Below, one piece after another: positions 8,463-15,684 of a stretch of DNA of 21,733 nt. The notes beneath the pieces are model-generated. The model was given only the letters and a program-made list of their open reading frames with translations. It did not search any database and had not been told where the DNA came from. Each line of letters begins with the position of its first letter. Position 1 is the first letter of the stretch. The position numbers and the translations under genes are program-made. The DNA comes from Bryobacteraceae bacterium (GTDB lineage: Bacteria; Acidobacteriota; Terriglobia; Bryobacterales; Bryobacteraceae): the NCBI GenBank assembly GCA_030039005.1, contig JASHQT010000270.1, forward strand, positions 1 through 21,733. Reading direction: 5' to 3'.

Positions 8463-9494
8463 ATGAAAGCTCACCTGTTCGTTGTCTCCGCGGTAGCTTT
8501 TGGCTCGTTGGCTTTTGGCCAGAGCGGCTCGGGCACGTACCAAGCGCCCAAGACCGCCTGGGGCGATCCGGATCTGCAGGGCGTCTACACCACCGACGAT
8601 CTGAACGGAGTCCCGCTCGAACGGGCGAAACAAGACGGCACGCGCCGTTTGTTGACCGACCAAGAATATGCCGAGCGCTCCAAAAACGTGAAGTCGGAGA
8701 GAAGCACCATCGATACCGGTATCCGCCCCACCACCGGATTCTGGGCTGTCGTTAAGAATGGGGGTGTGGATGCGGCCGCGGCTCCCGCCCAGTGGATCGA
8801 ATATGCCCGGCACGCGTCGCATCTGACGTCCCTGATCGTCGACCCTCCCGATGGCCGCCTTCCTCCGCTGACTCCCGAAGGCCAAAAACGCAAAGCCTCG
8901 CAACCGCAGTATTACAACATGGATCCAGCCTCGTATGTGGATCTCAGCACCTATGACCGCTGCATCACGCGCGGCGTCACCGGCTCGTTCTTCCCCTCCA
9001 TCTACGGCAACGGTTCCGAGATCATCCAGGAGCCGGGACTGGTCGCGATCCGCTATGAAATGATCCACGAGACGCGCCTCATTCCGCTCGATGGCCGCCC
9101 ACACGACGGTCCCGGATTGCGGTCCTACATGGGCGATCCGCGCGGGCATTGGGAAGGCAACACGCTGGTGGTGGAAACCACGAATTTCGTCGGCGGCAAG
9201 GTGGACGTGGGCGGCGTGCCGTATAGCGAAGACTTGAAGCTGACCGAGCGCTTCACGCGCGTCGCGCCGGACATCATCGATTACCAGGTCACGATTGACG
9301 ATCCGAAAACCTTCACCCGGCCTTGGACCGTGGAGTTCCCCATCCGCCACGAACCCGGCTATCGCATTTTCGAGTACGCCTGCCATGAAGGAAACAAGGC
9401 CATGCACAACCGGCTGAGCGCCGCGCGCGCGACGGAGAGAGAACAAGCCGAAAAGGCCGCGCAGGCGGGTTCCGGCGCACCCGTTCAAAAGTGA
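8463..9494 (+). CDS. Secreted hypothetical protein, paralogue of the preceding gene
   Basis: 343 aa from ATG 8463, chosen because AGGAG lies 6 nt upstream (8452-8456) and overlaps the previous stop codon; a GTG at 8460 is less well placed. The signal peptide ends near LAFGQS. The mature part begins with WGDPDLQGVYT, equivalent to GHPDLSGIW in the neighbour. It later has GHWEGNTLVVETTNF, LKLTERFTRV and DDPKTFTRPW, matching the neighbour's C-terminal half. The protein is longer because of an inserted middle region (residues about 80-170). The last 4 nt overlap the VOC gene. Tandem duplication followed by divergence suggests related but non-identical ligands. No catalytic assignment is possible from sequence alone. 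Confidence 0.85.
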   Translation: MKAHLFVVSAVAFGSLAFGQSGSGTYQAPKTAWGDPDLQGVYTTDDLNGVPLERAKQDGTRRLLTDQEYAERSKNVKSERSTIDTGIRPTTGFWAVVKNGGVDAAAAPAQWIEYARHASHLTSLIVDPPDGRLPPLTPEGQKRKASQPQYYNMDPASYVDLSTYDRCITRGVTGSFFPSIYGNGSEIIQEPGLVAIRYEMIHETRLIPLDGRPHDGPGLRSYMGDPRGHWEGNTLVVETTNFVGGKVDVGGVPYSEDLKLTERFTRVAPDIIDYQVTIDDPKTFTRPWTVEFPIRHEPGYRIFEYACHEGNKAMHNRLSAARATEREQAEKAAQAGSGAPVQK

Positions 9495-10489
9495 CGCGCA
9501 CGTTCGCTGTTGCTTTCCTGATCTCGACCGTTGCTTTCGCTCAGACCAGCGCTACTGTGCCCGATACCGGTGTGCCCACCGTCGGCATGCTGAACTACAT
9601 CCACGCGGTCCAGGATCTCGATCAGACGCTGGCGTTTTATCGCGAGGTGTTCGGCCTCACGGGCGAGCCGCGCCCGTTCCCCAATCCCGGCGTTCCCGCG
9701 TTGATCGATGCGCCCGGCGCGTCACTGAAATTGGCGTCGTTGAAACTGCCGAACACCCCGTTCCGCTTGGAGCTGACCCAATTTTCGGGAGTGGACCGTC
9801 ACGCCGGCCAAGCCCGGCCCTTCGATCCCGGAGCCGCGATCCTGGTGTTGCGCGTGAAGAATCTGGATCCGATCGTTGCGGCCGTCAAAAAGCGCAACGA
9901 TCCGATCGTCACCACTTCTCAGGGACCCGTGACGCTCGGCAATACGCGGGTGTTCATGGTGCGCGATCCCGACGGCTTCCTGTGCCACATCGTCGAGCTC
10001 CAGCAGCAGGATATCGTACCCGAGGCGAACATATTCGGCGCCGACATCGGCCTTGCGATCGCGAGCAAGGATTCGACGGTGAAGTTTTATCACGATCTGC
10101 TGGGCTTTGACCTCACGGGCCGTGACGCCTACCACAGCAATCCGGGGTACTTCGACATGATCGGCGGGCCGAGCACCGCGCAAGTCCGCGAGTATCGAGC
10201 GAACGTGCCCGGCACCAAGGCATTGGTGGCCTTTTACGAGTACAAGGATCTGGACCGCAAACCGTTCCACCTGCGCGTTCCCGACCCCGGCGCGCCAGCC
10301 CTCGCACTGCGCGTCACCGGTATCGACGGCCTGCTCGAGCGCATGCGCGCGGCCGGCGTGCAGGTGATTTCGAAGGACGGCAAACCGGTTCAGTTCACGC
10401 CGTCGATCCGGAATATTTTCGTCGTCGATCCGAACGGCGTCAACATCGAGCTGTTCGAAGTCTCCGCGACCGGCGCCGCTAAGCGGTAG
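9491..10489 (+). CDS. Secreted two-domain VOC (glyoxalase/bleomycin-resistance/dioxygenase-like) protein
   Basis: 332 aa starting at GTG 9491, which overlaps the previous stop as GTGA. Residues 1-18 are a signal peptide (AFLISTVAFAQ), unusual for VOC enzymes, which are mostly cytoplasmic. Two VOC modules follow, about residues 33-172 and 183-325. Each has the beta-alpha start (VQDLDQTLAFYREVFGL; SKDSTVKFYHDLLGF) and the closing motif (RDPDGFLCHIVEL; VDPNGVNIELFEV). Candidate metal ligands in the first module are His38 and Glu169. The second has Glu250 and Glu320 but no His at the equivalent first position. It is the last gene of the operon, and its 3' end overlaps the convergent methyltransferase gene by 11 nt. 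Family certain; substrate unknown. Confidence 0.88.
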   Translation: MTRTFAVAFLISTVAFAQTSATVPDTGVPTVGMLNYIHAVQDLDQTLAFYREVFGLTGEPRPFPNPGVPALIDAPGASLKLASLKLPNTPFRLELTQFSGVDRHAGQARPFDPGAAILVLRVKNLDPIVAAVKKRNDPIVTTSQGPVTLGNTRVFMVRDPDGFLCHIVELQQQDIVPEANIFGADIGLAIASKDSTVKFYHDLLGFDLTGRDAYHSNPGYFDMIGGPSTAQVREYRANVPGTKALVAFYEYKDLDRKPFHLRVPDPGAPALALRVTGIDGLLERMRAAGVQVISKDGKPVQFTPSIRNIFVVDPNGVNIELFEVSATGAAKR

Positions 10490-11681
10490 CCGAGCTTCTT
10501 CCCCACAATTTCGCGCTGGCGATGCGCGCCCCTTCGGCCTGCGCTTTCAGCTTGGCCCATTGGATGGACGGATGCACGCGGCGCGTAAACGGAGCTTGGG
10601 CGAATCCGCAGTCCGAGCCTGCCATCACGCGCTCGCGTCCCACGATCTCGGCAAAACGAATCAGACGCTCCGCCACCAGTTCCGGATGCTCCACCACGTT
10701 CGTCACGTGGCTGATGACGCCGGGAATCAGGACGCGATCCTCGGGTATTTTCACCTCTTTCCACACTTTCCATTCATGTTCGTGCCGCACGTTCCCGGCT
10801 TCGAACTGATAGCCGCCCACGCGCAGCTTCAGCAGCAAATCGACGATATCCTTGAGCGGCACGTCGTGCGTGTGCGGCGCATTCCAACTGCCCCAGCAGA
10901 TGTGATAACGGATGCGCTCTTGCGGCAAGCCTTCGATAGCGTGATTCAGCGCGTCGATGCGCAGCTCCGCCCATTCGCGGTAATCCTGCATGCTCATCGG
11001 CGGCACGATGCGTTCGTATGTCCAAGGTAGGAACGCGTCGTCGATCTGCACCTGCAGCCCGGCGTCAAGAATTGCCTTATATTCCTCGCGGCAGGCCTCA
11101 GCCAGCGCCCACAGCAGGTCCTGATCGTCCTTGTAATATTCGTTTTTGTAGATCGGATACGCGCTACCCGGCGCGACCACCGGCAGGAATCCATCCTCCA
11201 CTTTGACGTTGGCTAGCGCCGCCTTCAGGTTCGCGATATCACGCTCGAGCAGCGCGTGGCCGACGTAGCGGATCGGCCCCGTGCAAACCGTCGTCATGGT
11301 GGCGCTTCGGACCTTGAATCCCTGCGTCGGAAAATACTCGGCATAGAATTCCGGGAAATCGAAGAAGTCCCGGCCCATGCTCATCGTGATCAGCGGATTT
11401 TCGGCTTCTTCGGGCGTGGCCGGGCGAGTGGTAAATCCTGCGATGCGCTGCTGGATGTACCAGGCCCAGTTGCCGCTTTTGCCATACTCGCCGTCGCTCA
11501 CGATGTCGACGCCGGCCTCGGCTTGTTGCCGCACCACCTGGGCCACGGACTCGCGCAGGCACTTCGAAAACGCGGTTTCATCCACCGGACGGCCGTCTTC
11601 GATCTCGCGGAAGAACGGAAGCAGTTCGGGCGGCCGCACCAGGCTTCCGACGTGCGTAGTCAGAATTCGATTCGCGGACAT
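10479..11681 (-). CDS. MetE-C-like cobalamin-independent methionine synthase family protein (zinc methyltransferase)
   Basis: 400 aa. The N-terminus TTHVGSLVRP and the segment EAGVDIVSDGEYGKS are characteristic of single-domain MetE C-terminal-type proteins (COG0620). The zinc ligands expected for the family are visible: His260 and Cys262 in YHICWGSW, Glu294 in YQFEAGN, and Cys358 in GSDCGF. The family includes methyl transfer to homocysteine and also epoxyalkane:coenzyme M transferases, so the thiol acceptor cannot be fixed from sequence. No signal peptide is present, so it is cytoplasmic. It is convergent with the VOC gene (11-nt overlap) and lies 48 nt downstream of the 589-aa secreted protein gene on the same strand. 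No clear Shine-Dalgarno precedes the ATG. Confidence 0.9.
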   Translation of the reverse strand: MSANRILTTHVGSLVRPPELLPFFREIEDGRPVDETAFSKCLRESVAQVVRQQAEAGVDIVSDGEYGKSGNWAWYIQQRIAGFTTRPATPEEAENPLITMSMGRDFFDFPEFYAEYFPTQGFKVRSATMTTVCTGPIRYVGHALLERDIANLKAALANVKVEDGFLPVVAPGSAYPIYKNEYYKDDQDLLWALAEACREEYKAILDAGLQVQIDDAFLPWTYERIVPPMSMQDYREWAELRIDALNHAIEGLPQERIRYHICWGSWNAPHTHDVPLKDIVDLLLKLRVGGYQFEAGNVRHEHEWKVWKEVKIPEDRVLIPGVISHVTNVVEHPELVAERLIRFAEIVGRERVMAGSDCGFAQAPFTRRVHPSIQWAKLKAQAEGARIASAKLWGRSSATA

Positions 11682-11729
11682 AGCACGTCCATATTACTAC
11701 CGGCCGCGCGCCCCAAGAATCGAGCAGTC

Positions 11730-13499
11730 TTACTGCACGTCGCTGACTTTCCCGTCCTTGAAAGTCACTTTCATGTCTTTGAACACGTAAATTTTCTTCG
11801 CGCCCAAATCCACGATGTTCTTGGGCTGGCCGAGCGCCGCGGTCACCTGATCCACGGTCTGGCCGAGGCTGATTTCGACGGGAGCGGCAGCCGGAGCGGG
11901 CTCAGCGGCGGGAGCGGGAGCAGCGGCATCGGCAGGCGCGGAACCCGCTTGCGCCAGCACTTCTTGTTCCGCCTTATCGGAGTCCTGAGCCTGCGCGTCA
12001 ATCTGCTGCTGCGCCGTTGCATCCGGGGGAGGGGCATTCATGGCGAACTCCGCCTTCACGGGCGCCGCGCTCGCCGAGGGTGGAACCATCGGTAATCCGT
12101 TCTGCCCTTGCTTGGCCTTGAGATCTCCCATGCCCTGGTCGATCGCTTCCCGCATGTGGTTCTGCATATCCTGCAGGTCTTCGATATTCACCGTGACAGC
12201 GGCGCCCTTCTTGCACTCCACACCGCCTTTGCTGGTCATCACCACCAAAGTGGCGGCCGTGGCGTCGTCCGGCAGAGGCGTGGGAGTGAGCTGCAACACG
12301 TCGCCTTCGCTCAGCGCGCATTCGTTGCTGCTGGCGTCCACAACGTCGAGCGCTGCGCCGGCCACGAATACGTGCGATTGATTGTCGCTCAACAGCCGCT
12401 GCACGCCGCTAATGGCCGGATTCGGTCCGGCGTCCTGCTGCTGCGGCGCGGCCTCGGCATTTTCCACCGCGATCTGGCGCTGCACTTCCTGCGAAATCAG
12501 ATTCTTGACTTCGGGTGTCAGCGGCGCGGCATCGGGCGCGACGTCAGCCTGCGCCTGGGCTTGTGCACCGGCATCCACCTGCGCCTGGTATGCCGCCGCT
12601 AGTGAGGTGGAAATCATGTAATCCGTCAGCCAGAGCGAAGCGCTGGCGTACACCGGGAACGGCGTAAACCAAGCCGCGCCATAGACCCCGTACCAGGGCG
12701 CGGCCGCCCAACCCCACGCTGCTACCGGATAGGCCACCGGTACAGCCCAGGGATTGTACGCCCAGCCATAAAAGGCCGGCGGATAATAGACCACCGGACT
12801 GTACATTTCGAGATACACGCCGTGATAGGGATAACGGGCGTAGAAGCGGTCATACCCGCGGCCATGCGCCCAGTAGGTGCGATGGCCATATTCATGCCCT
12901 CGCCAGCCGTAAGGATGCTGGACGTACCCGCGCCGCCCGCGCTCGGCGACGACACGCGAATGATCGGCCCGCTCCACGCGGCTGCTGCGGCCGCCATGCA
13001 GATCGTGATGGATATCCATGTTGCGTCCCGCGACATGCACGTCACCCGGCCTTCCGCCGGGCCGCATGCGAACCTGATCGCCGCGCGGAGTGCTGCGCAT
13101 GGTGCTGCCCCGCGGCGGCGCACCGCTGGCTGTGTGAGGCATGCTGCGCGACGCTGGAGACGCGGTTGCCGGCCGCGCACCGGCTGTGGCTGGACGCGCG
13201 CCCGGGGTGGTTGTTCCGCCAGGCTTCCCGGATGTCGTTACGCCATGCCCCCCGGTGGTGGTGGCTCCGCCCGGTTTCCCGGACGTAGTGATCCCGCTAC
13301 CCGTGTGGCCTCCCGTCGTGGTCGCTCCATGAGCGCCGCCGGCAGCGGGAGTTTTGGCGCCGCCGGCCGGCTTCGCCGCAGGCTTGGGCGCCGGTTTTGC
13401 GGGCGCCGCGGGCTTCTTGGTGTTATCCGCTTGCGCGGTTCCAACGGTCAGGCACAACGCCGCCAATGCGCCAACGAACAGTTTTGAACGCGAGGTCAT
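11730..13499 (-). CDS. Secreted low-complexity protein with Trp/Tyr-rich region and C-terminal BamE-like module
   Basis: 589 aa preceded by GGAGGAG, 5-6 nt from the ATG. Order of parts: signal peptide (residues 1-24); a Lys/Pro/Ala linker (27-55); Gly/Thr/His-rich imperfect repeats built on TTGGHG and TTSGKPGG (55-105); a basic Arg/His segment; a Trp/Tyr/Pro-rich region at about 185-300 (YGWRGHEYGHRTYW, AFYGWAYNPWAVP) ending in LTDYMISTSLAAAYQAQ; a globular Gln/Ala-linked domain (about 330-490); an Ala/Pro linker; and a C-terminal 49-residue SmpA/OmlA (BamE)-like module (SLGQTVDQVTAALGQP...FKDGKVSDVQ). The last part is nearly the same as the end of the upstream gene. It is probably an envelope or surface protein. 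No enzymatic motif was seen. Confidence 0.82.
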   Translation of the reverse strand: MTSRSKLFVGALAALCLTVGTAQADNTKKPAAPAKPAPKPAAKPAGGAKTPAAGGAHGATTTGGHTGSGITTSGKPGGATTTGGHGVTTSGKPGGTTTPGARPATAGARPATASPASRSMPHTASGAPPRGSTMRSTPRGDQVRMRPGGRPGDVHVAGRNMDIHHDLHGGRSSRVERADHSRVVAERGRRGYVQHPYGWRGHEYGHRTYWAHGRGYDRFYARYPYHGVYLEMYSPVVYYPPAFYGWAYNPWAVPVAYPVAAWGWAAAPWYGVYGAAWFTPFPVYASASLWLTDYMISTSLAAAYQAQVDAGAQAQAQADVAPDAAPLTPEVKNLISQEVQRQIAVENAEAAPQQQDAGPNPAISGVQRLLSDNQSHVFVAGAALDVVDASSNECALSEGDVLQLTPTPLPDDATAATLVVMTSKGGVECKKGAAVTVNIEDLQDMQNHMREAIDQGMGDLKAKQGQNGLPMVPPSASAAPVKAEFAMNAPPPDATAQQQIDAQAQDSDKAEQEVLAQAGSAPADAAAPAPAAEPAPAAAPVEISLGQTVDQVTAALGQPKNIVDLGAKKIYVFKDMKVTFKDGKVSDVQ

Positions 13500-13549
13500 C
13501 GATTTTTCTCCTCCTCAGGCTGCCTCTCGATAAATTGCGGCGGCCCGGC

Positions 13550-14422
13550 CTATTGCACGTCGCTCACCTTGCCGGCCGTAAAAATCACTTTCAAATCCTT
13601 GTAGTAGTACGTTTCCTTCTTCGCGAGCTTAACGATTTTTTCCGGCTGCCCCATCGCCGCAATCACTTGCTCGGGGGTTTGTCCGATCGATATGGTCTTA
13701 GGCGGAGCGGCCGGTTCGTCCGCCGGTGGCGGCGGAGGCGGAACGTCCGGAAGCGCTGCCGGCGCCGCAGGTGCGGGAGCCGCAGCCGGCGGAGCTGCTG
13801 GAGCGGGAGCGGGCGCCGCGGCTTGTCCCGCGGCCGGAGCTTGAGCCTGCTGATCCTGATCCGCGGGCTGGACTTTGAATACCTCCGCGATCAACTTGTC
13901 CACGTCGTCATCGGAAGTTCCCTGGGCATAGGGAAACTTCAAGGCTCCTCGATAGCGAACATCGTTCACCGCGTCCGTGAAAAGCTCGAAAACAATCTCC
14001 GGCTGCTTGTTCTCGGTCTTGAGTTCGATTTTCGTCACCCACATCTTCTCGCCCTTGACGTAGGTCCTAGGCGCGGCCCCCGAGTTCGAGTCCGCTCCTC
14101 CCAACCCCGGGATGTGACTGCCAAGCACTCCAAGCCTTCCAAGGGTTTTCTTGGTCTGAGCAAAGGAATTGGGCTGGATCTTCCCATCCTTGTAAGCGTT
14201 TGTGTACAAATTGGAGGCCGATACGGGCCCCAGAACCAGATCGCTTTTCTGCAAAACCAGGATGGCGCCTGGCGTGACGATATCGTCATTGGCCGCGGTC
14301 GGTTGCGTCAGCGCGTACTCGGCAACGAGCTTTTTTTGTAGTGCTGCCGTATCTTGGCCAAAAGCTGCCGCCACGGCGCCCGCCAAAAGTATTCCAACAG
14401 AACCGAACAACTTAGAAGTCAT
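13550..14422 (-). CDS. Secreted protein with C-terminal BamE-like module
   Basis: 290 aa with a signal peptide ending near AAAFGQ. A globular part (residues about 25-175) has a repeated-strand look (TPGAILVLQKSDLVLGP; MWVTKIELKTENKQPEIVFEL). An Ala/Pro/Gln linker with a polyproline run follows (about 178-238), and the protein ends with a 49-residue BamE/SmpA-like module (SIGQTPEQVIAAMGQP...YYYKDLKVIF...GKVSDVQ). AAGGA precedes the start codon by a normal distance, and a sigma-70-like promoter lies about 70-95 nt upstream. It is probably cotranscribed with the 589-aa gene, which starts 50 nt downstream. Both may be envelope proteins that use the terminal module for protein contacts, as BamE does in the outer-membrane assembly complex; that role is inferred. 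Confidence 0.85.
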   Translation of the reverse strand: MTSKLFGSVGILLAGAVAAAFGQDTAALQKKLVAEYALTQPTAANDDIVTPGAILVLQKSDLVLGPVSASNLYTNAYKDGKIQPNSFAQTKKTLGRLGVLGSHIPGLGGADSNSGAAPRTYVKGEKMWVTKIELKTENKQPEIVFELFTDAVNDVRYRGALKFPYAQGTSDDDVDKLIAEVFKVQPADQDQQAQAPAAGQAAAPAPAPAAPPAAAPAPAAPAALPDVPPPPPPADEPAAPPKTISIGQTPEQVIAAMGQPEKIVKLAKKETYYYKDLKVIFTAGKVSDVQ

Positions 14423-14488
14423 ACAAATCCTTCCATCCTCCCGTGGAAACTTCCTCCTCTGAATATCGGCTCAGACGAAGGGTAGCTT

Positions 14489-14517
14489 AGTATATCCCGA
14501 GCCTTTCAGTCGTTCAA
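14489..14517 (-). promoter_or_regulatory. Sigma-70-type promoter for the minus-strand BamE-like gene pair
   Basis: On the minus strand, TTGAAC (14512-14517) and TATACT (14489-14494) are separated by exactly 17 nt. They match the -35 box at four of six positions and the -10 box at five of six. The predicted start lies about 60 nt upstream of the ATG at 14422. No operator-like repeat was seen over it. Confidence 0.6.
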
Positions 14518-14611
14518 GCTGATCGGGAGTTACTTGCTTTCTGATTAGGTAAGCGGGGAAGAGCCCGCAAACTGATCAAAAAAACCGTTCCGCAATCTCG
14601 CATAGACTTTT

Positions 14612-14646
14612 GTACTAGTACTGAGCACCGGGGAACTGTATATACT
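14612..14646 (+). promoter_or_regulatory. Palindrome and -10-like box upstream of the sigma-factor fragment
   Basis: The perfect 10-bp palindrome GTACTAGTAC (14612-14621) lies 19 nt before TATACT (14641-14646), which is 7 nt from the ATG at 14654. No -35 box at normal spacing is seen. The palindrome sits where a -35 region would be, so it could be a regulator site. The TATACT is close enough to the start codon for a leaderless transcript. Confidence 0.3.
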
Positions 14647-14653
14647 ATCCGCA

Positions 14654-14920
14654 ATGCCTTCTCCTGAAACGGAGAAACCTCAACTCACCAGTCTGCTGGC
14701 ACAAATGCAACGCGGCGACCGCGAAGCCGGCCAGCAGGCCATGGCGGTGGTCTACAGCGAGTTGCACCGGATCGCCGCGCGTGAGCTGCGGGAGGAAAGG
14801 CCGGGCCATCTGCTGCAAACGACGGCCTTGATCCACGAAGCCTATGCGCGGTTGATAGGCTCGCAGTCCCTGGAAATTCAGAGTCGCTCCCATTTCTTTG
14901 CACTTGCGAGTCGATCCTGA
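14654..14920 (+). pseudogene. Truncated ECF-type RNA polymerase sigma factor (region 2 only)
   Basis: 88 aa matching the N-terminal half of the TIGR02999/PF07638 ECF sigma family common in planctomycetes and acidobacteria. Visible landmarks are LTSLLAQMQRGDREAGQ, YSELHRIAARELREERPGH, LLQTTALIHEAYARLIG and the HFFALAS that ends region 2. Full-length members have about 180-190 aa and continue with a basic MRRILVDHARRR-type helix and sigma region 4. Here homology stops abruptly after residue 86 and a TGA follows two codons later. I found no region 4 in any frame downstream. It is therefore probably a deletion remnant. A shortened regulator that binds core polymerase without -35 recognition is possible but unsupported. 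Confidence 0.75.
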
Positions 14921-15186
14921 TCGCTGATTCCGGGCGTTTTAGGATTCGCTTGAGAAGCGAGACAAGGATTTCGGAGTCGCTGAGCTCATCGGGGAGATCA
15001 CCTTGCGATCGCTTTTGGTCCAACGCGTTCAGTCTAAACAAGTCGCCCCGGCGTGAAAACAAGAACTTGCATGAGCGTGCATCTCATCGACGGAAACTAT
15101 TCCGGCACTTGTCCGGCTCGCTTCGACCAGTGCTTCGTTCCGCTCCGGTTGGATTCGCCAGTAAAATCGTCGATGTAGGAGGTTAA
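14921..15186. other. Non-coding or unassigned stretch before the OsmC-like gene
   Basis: Nothing recognisable as a gene on either strand. A minus-strand reading near 14905-15060 looks superficially protein-like but matches no family I know and begins inside unrelated sequence. A TAAAAT (15162-15167) could be a -10 box for the next gene, but no matching -35 box was found. Confidence 0.4.
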
Positions 15187-15669
15187 ATGTCCCAGGTCGT
15201 GTATCGCTCCAATGTTCGTATCGAACGCGTGAAAGGCCCAATCCGCAGAGCTTACTTGCCGGCCGAATCGCAACCTGTGATCTTCGGCGTGCATGGCGCA
15301 GTGGCCGAGCATTACAAAGTGCCACCCCAAGTTCTGGCGCCGCATGCTACTACGTTGGACTATGTTGTAGCCGCAACGGCCGGTTGACTCACCGGAACCT
15401 TCGGAGGCGCGCTGGAGGCGCGTCAAATTGATGCCTCAAACGAGCGGCTGACATCTGAGGCGGTGGGAGAAATCGAATTAGAAGGCTCCGTGCTGGTCAT
15501 CAAGCGAATTCACGTGCGGCTAAAGTTGCGCGCGCCAGAATTTCAGCGCGAAACCGCCAATCGTGTGCATTCGTTTTTCGCAGATCAGTGCCCAATTTAC
15601 CGCTCACTGAAGCCTGCGATTCAAATGAGCACCGAATTGATCGTTGAGGATTCGAAGACCTCCGACTAG
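15187..15669 (+). CDS. OsmC-family peroxiredoxin-like protein with in-frame TGA at the catalytic cysteine (candidate selenoprotein)
   Basis: One frame runs from ATG 15187 (AGGAGG at 15177-15182) to TAG 15669, broken only by TGA at 15385-15387. Read through, it gives 160 aa matching OsmC-family proteins along its length: TTLDYVVAATAG, then residue 67 (the TGA), LTGTFGGALEARQ, the hinge GEIELEGSVLVIKRIHV, and DQCPIYRSL near the end. In OsmC/Ohr enzymes two cysteines reduce hydroperoxides. The second is Cys135 here, in its usual CP context. The first is expected exactly where the TGA lies, 68 residues earlier; E. coli OsmC has about 66 between them. Replacement of a catalytic Cys by Sec is known in thiol-redox families, including OsmC-like proteins. 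A stem-loop follows the TGA. The protein is likely cytoplasmic. The alternative is a nonsense mutation or a sequencing error from TGC/TGT. Confidence 0.72.
15406..15424 (+). promoter_or_regulatory. SECIS-like hairpin downstream of the in-frame TGA
   Basis: A 7-bp stem (15406-15412 with 15418-15424, one G-U pair) closes a 5-nt loop UGGAG. The loop begins 25 nt after the TGA and has G as its second base. Published bacterial SECIS models ask for a stem-loop whose apical loop lies about 16-37 nt from the UGA with a G among the first two loop bases, so spacing and loop both fit. Caution: the stem lies in codons for the conserved GGALEAR segment, and G+C-rich codons for these residues can self-pair by chance. 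Confidence 0.5.
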
Positions 15670-15684
15670 GCAGCCGGTTTTTGA

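Noticed and set aside
13140..13332. CRISPR-like or tandem DNA repeat in the Gly/Thr/Pro coding region
   Set aside because: The repetition follows the codons of the TTSGKPGG protein repeats, with irregular unit length and no spacers.
14685..15062. Minus-strand ORF of 125 aa overlapping the sigma fragment
   Set aside because: About half of it is antisense to recognisable sigma-factor sequence, and the rest matches no known family and lacks a start signal.
15463..15669. Separate short gene starting at an internal GTG after the TGA
   Set aside because: It is in the same frame as the upstream 66 codons, has no ribosome-binding site of its own, and is only the C-terminal part of one OsmC domain.
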